A stretch of DNA of 10,685 nt from Caulobacteraceae bacterium (GTDB lineage: Bacteria; Pseudomonadota; Alphaproteobacteria; Caulobacterales; Caulobacteraceae), in contig JADZBR010000172.1 in assembly GCA_020852035.1 (NCBI GenBank), positions 1-10,685 on the forward strand, written 5' to 3'. The first letter of the stretch is position 1. Every line of letters starts with the position of its first letter. Below the pieces are notes generated by a model. The model was not told where the DNA came from and made no database searches. It was given only the letters and a program-made list of their open reading frames with translations. The translations under genes and the position numbers were made by a program. This document shows positions 6,105 through 10,685 of the stretch, piece after piece.

Positions 6105-6267
6105 TCTCTTCGAGGCCTGGCGTCTTCCAAGAGGTTCGCAGACGATCCTCCATCGTCGGCGAATGGACCGACCAAGGCGTTCACGCCGGCTTGACCCTGG
6201 ATGTGATCGCCAAGCTTGACCTTGGCTGCGCGCGCCCGGCAGAACTTGGCCCGCTTCTGGAGGGGAC
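6105..6267. other. intergenic region with two inverted repeats and a tandem CTTGACC motif
   Basis: This gap separates the hydrolase and lipoprotein genes. GACGAT (6141-6146) / ATCGTC (6152-6157) forms a 6-bp stem with a 5-base loop but no T-run. GCCAAG (6209-6214) / CTTGGC (6221-6226) forms a second dyad with a 6-base centre. The 11-mer CTTGACCxTGG occurs twice, at 6190-6200 and 6215-6225, 25 bp apart; TTGACC resembles a -35 hexamer. The lipoprotein promoter probably lies here. I see no small gene or RNA gene. Confidence 0.4.
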
Positions 6268-6750
6268 ATGATCAAGCAACTTGGCGTCATCGCCTGCGCC
6301 GCCACCTTGGCCGCCTGTAGCCCGCCCGCCGCTGAAACCGGGGCGGCTTCGGCGAATGCGGCCCCCGGGACCGCTGCTCCAGCAGCTGCGACGGCTGCGA
6401 CGCCTCAGGAATCCGCCGCCATCGCCTCCACGCCCGAGCAGGTGGCCGAGGCGTTGCAGTGCTTCGGCGTGCTGAGCGCTGTCGAGGCCCTGCGCCGCAT
6501 CAATCCAGCCCAGGCCGACGCGGCCGGCCTGCCGGTCTCCAAGAACCTCTCCTACCGCTGGCTGCCCGAGGCCCAGCGTCGCGCCCTGGGGGCCGGCATG
6601 AAGAACGGCGAGTTTGACAAGCTGATGACGGAGAACATCCGCTCGCTTTCGGCCGAGGCGGCCCAGCGCGAGGCGGTGGCCCCGGCCAAACGCTGCGCGG
6701 AGACCGCGCCGGCGATGTATACGGGCTCGATCCCGAAGCTGCCGGAATAG
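6268..6750 (+). CDS. small lipoprotein of unknown function
   Basis: A 160-residue protein with a clear lipoprotein signal: MIKQLGVIACAATLAAC, lipobox L14-A-A-C17. It should therefore be lipid-anchored, most likely to the periplasmic side of the inner or outer membrane. Ser18 at +2 favours the outer membrane by the E. coli rule, which may not hold in this group. Residues 19-50 are an Ala/Pro/Thr-rich flexible linker. The folded part (about 55-160) looks helical and has two cysteines, Cys65 (ALQCFGVLSAVEALRRIN) and Cys143 (PAKRCAET), which could pair. A strong GGAGGGG lies just before ATG 6268. The stop is 4 bp from the convergent stop of the glutathione transferase gene. I recognise no family. 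Confidence 0.8.
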   Translation: MIKQLGVIACAATLAACSPPAAETGAASANAAPGTAAPAAATAATPQESAAIASTPEQVAEALQCFGVLSAVEALRRINPAQADAAGLPVSKNLSYRWLPEAQRRALGAGMKNGEFDKLMTENIRSLSAEAAQREAVAPAKRCAETAPAMYTGSIPKLPE

Positions 6751-6754
6751 GGGC

Positions 6755-7405
6755 TTAGCCTTCCCAGCGCCCCGTGAACGGCATCCGCTCGGCCCAGAAG
6801 GTCGCGAGGCGCGGGTCGGCGTCGACGCGCCGGACCACCTCGCCCAGGGCGGGCGCCACGGCGTAGAGCCGCTTGCGACGCGGCCGGAACCTTGAGACCA
6901 CGGCCACATAGAGGTCGAGCACGCTGAGTTCATCGCCGAGGATGTAGCGGCCCGGCGCTGCCTGCGCGCCCATGATCCCCCAGCACTCGGCGATCCGCTC
7001 CAGCAGCGCCTTCTCGACGGCCTCAACCGTCTTCCCCGCCACGCCCAGACGGCGCGGGTCGTCCTTGGCCCAGTAGTGGCCGTAGATCGAGGCTGAGACG
7101 AAGCTCATCCAGCGCAGGAACTGGCCCCGCGCGGGGTCGCCCGGCGTCGGCGCCAGTCGCGCCTGCGGATACTGCTCGGCCAGCCAGATCAGGATCGCCG
7201 CGCTCTCGGTCAGCACCTCGCCGCCGTCGAGCACCAGGGCCGGCACCTGGCGCATCGGATTGGCCGCCAGCACCTTGTCGCCGCTGGCCTTGTCGCTGTC
7301 GTCCCAAGTGTAGCTGTCGATCACCTCGAAGGGCGCGCCGATCAGCGTCAGGGCGGCTTCGACCGCTATCCCGCCCGAGCCCTTCGCGCTATAAAGCGTA
7401 AGCAT
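6755..7405 (-). CDS. glutathione S-transferase family protein
   Basis: A 216-residue cytosolic GST that would conjugate glutathione to electrophiles or act as a peroxidase or isomerase. The thioredoxin-like N-terminal domain (1-80) has LTLYSAKGSGG with Ser6/Ser10 as candidate glutathione-activating residues, MRQVPALVLDGGEVLTES with the cis-proline at Pro55, and the Glu67-Ser68 pair that binds the gamma-glutamyl group. The helical C-terminal domain (about 90-216) contains the N-capping-type segment ILGDELSVLDLYVA. The chosen start ATG 7405 matches the family's usual beginning. ATG 7420 adds MSGER but has no ribosome-binding site and would place the start one base from a candidate NrdR box. The gene is divergent from nrdB and convergent with the lipoprotein gene. 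Class and substrate are unknown. Confidence 0.88.
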   Translation of the reverse strand: MLTLYSAKGSGGIAVEAALTLIGAPFEVIDSYTWDDSDKASGDKVLAANPMRQVPALVLDGGEVLTESAAILIWLAEQYPQARLAPTPGDPARGQFLRWMSFVSASIYGHYWAKDDPRRLGVAGKTVEAVEKALLERIAECWGIMGAQAAPGRYILGDELSVLDLYVAVVSRFRPRRKRLYAVAPALGEVVRRVDADPRLATFWAERMPFTGRWEG

Positions 7406-7420
7406 TCGTTCACCACTCAT

Positions 7421-7467
7421 TCACAAGATGTTGCGTGCGCGGCCTTGCCGCGCACCATATGTCGTTG
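7421..7467. promoter_or_regulatory. two NrdR-box-like sites with a 9-bp dyad between them
   Basis: TCACAAGATGTTGCGT (7421-7436) and GCACCATATGTCGTTG (7452-7467) each resemble the NrdR-box consensus ACACWATATATWGTGT, matching about 12 and 11 of 16 positions. Their starts are 31 bp apart, the spacing known for paired NrdR boxes. NrdR is the ATP/dATP-sensing repressor of ribonucleotide reductase genes, and nrdB is directly downstream. A perfect 9-bp inverted repeat GTGCGCGGC-CTT-GCCGCGCAC (7435-7455) joins the two boxes and could be an alternative or additional binding site. Confidence 0.6.
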
Positions 7468-7470
7468 TTC

Positions 7471-7479
7471 TGATATGAT
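7471..7479 (+). promoter_or_regulatory. extended -10 promoter for nrdB
   Basis: TGATATGAT fits the extended -10 form TGnTATAAT with one mismatch, 50 bp before the nrdB start. No good -35 lies at 16-18 bp; that position (about 7451-7456) falls at the start of the second NrdR-like box, which would explain repression by occlusion. Transcription would begin near 7486, giving a leader of about 43 bases. Confidence 0.5.
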
Positions 7480-7528
7480 CGTGAAGGAATCGCCGGACGT
7501 GTCTCGCGTCGGGCCGGGAGAGCATCGC

Positions 7529-8572
7529 ATGAGCGCGTCCATCGTCAAGCCGCAACCGGGTCTCCTCACCCCCTCCCACGCCTACAAGCCCTTCCGCTAC
7601 CCGTGGGCCTACGACATGTGGAAGCGCCAGCAGCAGGTCCACTGGATGCCCGAGGAGGTGCCGCTCGGCGAGGACTGCAAGGACTGGGCGGTCAGCCTCA
7701 ACGACCGCGAGCGCAACCTGCTCACCCAGATCTTCCGCTTCTTCACCCAGTCGGACATCGAGGTGGCCGACAACTACATGGAGAAATACGGCCGGGTGTT
7801 CAAACCGACCGAGGTGAAGATGATGCTGTCGTCCTTCGCCAACATGGAGACCATCCACATCGCCGCCTACGCCCTGCTGCTCGAGACCATCGGCATGCCG
7901 GAGAGCGAGTTCGGGGCGTTCATGGAATACGAGGCCCTGCGCGCCAAGCATGATTTCATGCAGGAGTTCGGCGTCGAGACCGAGGCCGACATCGCCCGCA
8001 CGCTCGCCATGTTCGGCGGCTTCACCGAGGGCCTGCAACTGTTCGCCAGCTTCGCCATGCTGATGAACTTCCCGCGCTTCAACAAGATGAAGGGCATGGG
8101 CCAGATCGTCAGCTGGTCGGTGCGCGACGAGAGCCTGCACTGCGAGGGGATCATCAAGCTCTACCACGCCTTCAACGCCGAGACCGGCGTGGTGACCAAG
8201 GCCGTGGCCGACGACATCGTGGCCTGCTGCGAGACGGTGGTGGGGCTGGAGGACAAGTTCATCGACCTGGCCTTCGAGGCCGGCGAGGTGCAGGGCATGA
8301 CGCCCGATGACATCAAGCAATACATCCGCTTCATCGCCGACTGGCGCCTGCGCCAACTGCGCCTGCCGGAGCTCTACGGGGTGAAGGAAAACCCGCTCCC
8401 CTGGCTGCAGTCGCTGCTGTCGGGCGTCGAGCACGCCAACTTCTTCGAGGCGCGCTCGACGGAGTATTCCAAGGCGGCGACCAAGGGGGCGTGGCACGGG
8501 AACGAGGGCGTGTGGTCCAACTTCGACAGCCTGATGGCCAAACGGGCGGAGAACGTGCTGCCGGCGGAGTAG
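7529..8572 (+). CDS. nrdB: ribonucleoside-diphosphate reductase, class I beta subunit
   Basis: A 347-residue R2 protein that holds the diiron-tyrosyl radical cofactor used by NrdA to turn ribonucleoside diphosphates into deoxy forms. All key residues align with E. coli NrdB with identical spacing: Asp76, Glu107, His110, Tyr114 (ExxHxxxY, the radical tyrosine), Glu167, Glu201 and His204 (RDESLH). Tyr114 argues against the class Ic type, which has Phe there. The C-terminal tail after SKAATKGAW is about 20 residues (ending ENVLPAE) and would bind NrdA. ATG 7529 has GGGAG eight bases upstream; in-frame starts at 7475 and 7445 lie in the promoter region. nrdA is not adjacent: a GST gene lies upstream and a convergent methyltransferase downstream. 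Regulation by NrdR is inferred from the boxes at 7421-7467. Confidence 0.96.
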   Translation: MSASIVKPQPGLLTPSHAYKPFRYPWAYDMWKRQQQVHWMPEEVPLGEDCKDWAVSLNDRERNLLTQIFRFFTQSDIEVADNYMEKYGRVFKPTEVKMMLSSFANMETIHIAAYALLLETIGMPESEFGAFMEYEALRAKHDFMQEFGVETEADIARTLAMFGGFTEGLQLFASFAMLMNFPRFNKMKGMGQIVSWSVRDESLHCEGIIKLYHAFNAETGVVTKAVADDIVACCETVVGLEDKFIDLAFEAGEVQGMTPDDIKQYIRFIADWRLRQLRLPELYGVKENPLPWLQSLLSGVEHANFFEARSTEYSKAATKGAWHGNEGVWSNFDSLMAKRAENVLPAE

Positions 8573-8600
8573 GTCGGCCAGGCGCGGTCCGCGCCCTGCG

Positions 8601-8634
8601 TGGTTCGAGACGCGCTTCGCGCTCCTCACCATGA
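8601..8634. repeat. palindromic intergenic repeat unit, TTC-loop hairpin
   Basis: An imperfect hairpin starts 28 bp after the nrdB stop: TGGT (8601-8604) pairs with ACCA (8628-8631), GAG (8607-8609) with CTC (8625-8627), and the core GCGC-TTC-GCGC is at 8612-8622. The pattern TGGTTCGAGACGCGC ... CTCCTCACCATGA is, from memory, a common dispersed repeat in alphaproteobacteria. It has no T-run, so a terminator role is uncertain. Confidence 0.7.
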
Positions 8635-8653
8635 CTACATTTGTGCTGACCTA

Positions 8654-8690
8654 GTCATCCTGAGGGCCCGCGAAGCGGGCGTCTCGGAGC
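8654..8690. repeat. palindromic intergenic repeat unit, GAA-loop hairpin
   Basis: TCC (8658-8660)/GGA (8686-8688) and GAG (8662-8664)/CTC (8683-8685) surround a perfect core GCCCGC-GAA-GCGGGC (8666-8680). It is related in layout to the unit at 8601-8634 but in the opposite orientation (TCATCCTGAG... against TCATGGTGAG... on the reverse strand), so the two form an inverted pair about 20 bp apart. Confidence 0.7.
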
Positions 8691-8698
8691 CTGCCCTC

Positions 8699-8718
8699 GG
8701 GCTGGCGAAGCCAGACCC
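8699..8718. repeat. third GAA-loop stem, possible terminator between convergent genes
   Basis: GGG (8699-8701) and CTGGC (8702-8706) pair with GCCAG (8710-8714) and CCC (8716-8718) around a GAA loop, with one bulged A. It lies 18 bp from the stop of the methyltransferase gene on the - strand and could stop transcription from either side, but no T-run follows on either strand. Confidence 0.5.
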
Positions 8719-8736
8719 GTGGGGACGCATGGCCGA

Positions 8737-9378
8737 TCAGCGACCGACCGTTGCCGCCTTCACGGCCGTGCAGAAGAACCACTTGCGCACGACCTTGTCG
8801 TAGCCGCCGCCCTCGCCTTGCTCGAGGTCGAGCCGCCCCCAGTCGCCCGCGGCCCCATAGGCGGCTTCCAACGTCTCGCGGGTCGGGAAGTTGTAGAACC
8901 GGCCGAGGTCATCGCGGCCGTCGCCCTCGCCGCCCTTGTAGCTCGCGGCGAACACGCCGCCGGGCCGCAGCGCCCGCCAGACCCGCGCCAGGACGCCCGG
9001 CAGCGCCGCCGTCGGCACGTGCAGCAGGCAGGCGTTGGCCCATACGCCGTCGTAGCACGCGGTCTCGTCCAGCTCGTCGAACCGCATCAGCCGGACCGTC
9101 CGCCCCAGCCGTCGCTCTGCCTCGCGCGCCAAGCCGGCGGACCCGTCGGTCGGCGTCACCGCCAGCCCGGCCGCCAGCATGAACTGCGCGTCCTGACCGC
9201 CGCCGCAGCCGAGTTCCAGAACCTCCGCGCCAGGGCGCAAGACGCCGATGAAGGCGTCCAGCTGCGGATTCAGCTTCGGCGACCGCCGCGCCGCATAGGC
9301 GGTCGCCTCGCGATCATAGAAGGCGAGCGTCTGGGGATCGTGGGCGTCGCGCGCCGCCACCGGCGAAAGCCCCGCCAC
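8737..9378 (-). CDS. class I SAM-dependent methyltransferase
   Basis: A 213-residue single-domain Rossmann methyltransferase. Seen: FYDREATAYAARR (20-32), motif I VLELGCGGGQDA (53-64) which binds SAM, the acidic residue Asp78 ending the second strand (VTPTDGS), MRFDELD (98-104), the motif IV region YDGVWANACLLHVP (109-122), and the post-motif LRPGGVFAASYKGG (137-150). Length and motif order are normal for small-molecule methyltransferases; the acceptor cannot be told. The likely start is GTG 9378, with purine-rich GAGGG touching it. A second GTG at 9360 (giving MAARDAHDPQTLAF) has GGCGGGG at a better distance and may be the true start. It follows the DUF937 gene by 9 bp on the same strand, so the two are probably co-transcribed, and it is convergent with nrdB. 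Confidence 0.88.
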   Translation of the reverse strand: MAGLSPVAARDAHDPQTLAFYDREATAYAARRSPKLNPQLDAFIGVLRPGAEVLELGCGGGQDAQFMLAAGLAVTPTDGSAGLAREAERRLGRTVRLMRFDELDETACYDGVWANACLLHVPTAALPGVLARVWRALRPGGVFAASYKGGEGDGRDDLGRFYNFPTRETLEAAYGAAGDWGRLDLEQGEGGGYDKVVRKWFFCTAVKAATVGR

Positions 9379-9387
9379 CCCTCGGCC

Positions 9388-9984
9388 CTACGACCGCAGC
9401 TTGCCCGCCATGCCCAGGATGTCGTCCAGCGGATTGCCGTCGCCATCGAGGTCGAGCATCGAGGCGAGGCCCCCGCCGGCCGGCGCCTGGCGCCCGCCGC
9501 CGCCGCCGAGCGCGCCGCCCAGCACCTGGCCGAGGATGCCGCCGAGGCCGCCCTGCTGGCCCGCCGGCGCCGCGCCGCCGCCCTTGTGGCTCATCATGTA
9601 GCCCGCCACGGCCATCGCCAGCAGCGGCAGCATCTTCTTCAGGAGCGCCGGGTCGAGGCCGGAGGTCTGGGAGGCATGGGTGGCGACCTGACGGCTCACG
9701 TCCTTGGAGCCGAAGATCTGGCCGAGCACCTCGTTGCCCGGCTGCACGGGCGTCGCGCCCGCGCCCAGCACCTGGCCCAGCAGGTCCGAGCCGCCCAGCC
9801 CCCCGAGCACCGACTCCAGGCCGCCCAGCCCGCCCGCCTGCGGTCCAGCCTGCTTCTTGAACCCGCCCAGGATCGCCGGCAGCAGCGCGGCCGCCCCGGC
9901 CTGGGCCTGGGTCGGGTTCACCCCGAGCTCGCGCGAGATGGAGTCCAGCGCGCCGCTCTGTTGCAGGATGTCGTTGATGTTCAT
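9388..9984 (-). CDS. DUF937 (YidB-like) protein
   Basis: A 198-residue protein beginning MNINDILQQSGALDSISRELG, the usual start of DUF937 proteins, followed by NPTQAQAGAAALLPAILGGF. Two Gly/Leu-rich low-complexity stretches (GGLGGLESVLGGLGG at about 51-65 and GGLGGILGQVLGGALGGGGG at 145-164) flank a helical middle (GLDPALLKKMLPLLAMAVAGYMM, about 109-131) that is hydrophobic but probably not a classical membrane span. Near the C-terminus DLDGDGNPLDD (178-188) looks like a calcium-loop remnant (DxDxDG). There is no signal peptide. The function of the family is unknown. ATG 9984 has GAGGAG seven bases upstream. It is followed by the methyltransferase gene at 9 bp and preceded by htpX, with two hairpins between. 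Confidence 0.88.
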   Translation of the reverse strand: MNINDILQQSGALDSISRELGVNPTQAQAGAAALLPAILGGFKKQAGPQAGGLGGLESVLGGLGGSDLLGQVLGAGATPVQPGNEVLGQIFGSKDVSRQVATHASQTSGLDPALLKKMLPLLAMAVAGYMMSHKGGGAAPAGQQGGLGGILGQVLGGALGGGGGRQAPAGGGLASMLDLDGDGNPLDDILGMAGKLRS

Positions 9985-10066
9985 GTCGGGCTCCTCGCCG
10001 CCACCACGGTGGCGCTACTGCACGCTCAGTAGCCCCGGCGCGCAACAGGATTCCGACCGATCAACC
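9985..10066. other. htpX-DUF937 gap with two tandem dyads
   Basis: Read on the + strand, GCCACC (10000-10005) / GGTGGC (10008-10013) is a tight dyad and GCTACTG (10014-10020) / CAGTAGC (10027-10033) is a 7-bp perfect stem with loop CACGCT. They directly abut each other, and the first ends next to the ribosome-binding site of the DUF937 gene. They could be the htpX terminator, an operator, or a 5' leader structure; no T-run is seen. Confidence 0.45.
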
Positions 10067-10685
10067 TTAAGACCAGGGGCCGCGGCGCTCGCCCGTCACC
10101 GGCACGGCCGTGCCGCGCGCCGGCCGCTGGGGCTCTGCCTTGCCGACCAGCTTCATCAGCGCCGCCACCCGGTTCTGCGTCGCCGGGTGGGTGGAGAAGA
10201 GGTTGTCGGCCCCGCGACCGGCCAGCGGGTTGATGATGAACATCTGCGCCGAAGCGGGATTGCGCTCGGCCGCCAGGTTCACCGTGCGGTGGGCGTAGGC
10301 TTCGATCTTCTGCAGGGCGTCGGCGAGGGCCTCGGGCTCGCCGCTGATCTCGGCGCCGCCGCGGTCGGCCTCGTATTCGCGGCCGCGGCTGATGGCCATC
10401 TGCACCAGGGCCGCGGCCATCGGCGCGAGGATGGCGATGGCCAGGGTCCCGATGATCCCGCCCGGCCGCTCACGGTCTCCGCCGCCGAAGAAGAGGGCGA
10501 AGTTGGCGAGGCTGGCGATGGCGCCGGCCACGGTGGCGGTGACGGTCATGGTCAGGGTGTCGCGGTTCTTCACGTGCGCCAGCTCGTGGGCCATCACGCC
10601 CTCGACCTCGTCGGCCGTCAGGTAGTTGAGGAGGCCGGTGGTCGCGGCGACGGCGGCGTTGCGCGGGTTGCGGCCGGTCGCAAAC
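10067..10685 (-). CDS. htpX: zinc metalloprotease HtpX (N-terminal part beyond the window)
   Basis: The last 205 residues of an M48 membrane protease that degrades damaged inner-membrane proteins; the beginning lies past base 10685. The visible part starts FATGRNPRNAAVAATTGLL, a conserved stretch of HtpX. Next comes the zinc motif H33-E-L-A-H37 (numbered from the window edge) and the third ligand in E103-YEA-D107 (SRGREYEAD). Two hydrophobic segments, VTATVAGAIASLANFALFF (48-66) and IGTLAIAILAPMAAALVQMAI (78-98), match the membrane spans between the two metal-binding elements. FSTHPATQNRVAAL is the usual family end, followed by a 25-30-residue Pro/Arg-rich tail. In many bacteria htpX is heat- or envelope-stress induced; its promoter is outside the window. 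Confidence 0.95.
   Translation of the reverse strand, partial: FATGRNPRNAAVAATTGLLNYLTADEVEGVMAHELAHVKNRDTLTMTVTATVAGAIASLANFALFFGGGDRERPGGIIGTLAIAILAPMAAALVQMAISRGREYEADRGGAEISGEPEALADALQKIEAYAHRTVNLAAERNPASAQMFIINPLAGRGADNLFSTHPATQNRVAALMKLVGKAEPQRPARGTAVPVTGERRGPWS

Noticed and set aside
6105..6267. Possible small RNA or tRNA gene in the hydrolase-lipoprotein gap
   Set aside because: No cloverleaf, no T-loop consensus and no promoter-terminator pair could be seen.
4818..6305. Long - strand open frame across the hydratase and hydrolase genes
   Set aside because: It is a shadow of two well-supported genes, with no domain and no ribosome-binding site.
7421..8632. 400-codon - strand open frame opposite nrdB
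   Set aside because: It is the mirror frame of nrdB, rich in His/Leu/Val/Gly as expected for antisense of a GC-rich gene; nrdB has every catalytic residue.
8719..10032. Long + strand open frame across the methyltransferase and DUF937 genes
   Set aside because: It is antisense to two genes with clear motifs and normal ribosome-binding sites; its composition is Arg/Ala/His-rich low complexity.

Overview
The window looks like a piece of chromosome from a high-GC alphaproteobacterium, most likely Caulobacterales (Caulobacter/Phenylobacterium type). This is inferred from the strong GC bias at third codon positions, from protein families typical of that group (acyl-CoA catabolism genes, a DUF937 protein, HtpX, class Ia NrdB), and from short palindromic intergenic repeats of the kind common in these genomes. 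I see no phage, plasmid, transposase, CRISPR, rRNA or tRNA signature. The base composition is even, and every gene but two short secreted proteins belongs to a family I can name.

Left part (1-3211). The window opens in the 3' end of a DUF35-type OB-fold gene on the + strand. It meets a leftward group: a small exported protein of unknown function (173-601), a siderophore-interacting FAD-type ferric reductase (635-1390), a small P-loop kinase (1458-2000) and a family III CoA-transferase (1997-3211). The kinase is joined to the CoA-transferase by an ATGA stop/start overlap. An AT-rich dyad directly upstream of the reductase gene is a candidate operator.

Centre (3212-6750). Divergent from the CoA-transferase is a rightward set: an ACAD11-like acyl-CoA dehydrogenase, an enoyl-CoA hydratase/isomerase-like protein that lacks both canonical catalytic glutamates, and an alpha/beta hydrolase. 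Together with the DUF35 protein and the CoA-transferase, they look like a module for activation, oxidation and further conversion of some acyl-CoA whose identity the sequence does not reveal. A 105-bp element with 31-bp inverted arms, each itself a hairpin (REPIN-like), lies between the dehydrogenase and the hydratase genes. A small lipoprotein gene follows.

Right part (6755-10685). A glutathione S-transferase gene (leftward) and nrdB (rightward) share a divergent control region with two NrdR-box-like sites 31 bp apart, a 9-bp perfect dyad between them and an extended -10 promoter. nrdB has all six diiron ligands and the radical tyrosine, but nrdA is not adjacent. A cluster of three GAA/TTC-loop hairpins separates nrdB from a convergent leftward run: a class I methyltransferase, a DUF937 protein, and the truncated 3' two-thirds of htpX at the window edge.

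I found no convincing new defence or mobile system. The most interesting signals are regulatory and structural: the reductase operator, the NrdR boxes with nested dyad, the two palindromic repeat clusters, and the atypical crotonase active site.
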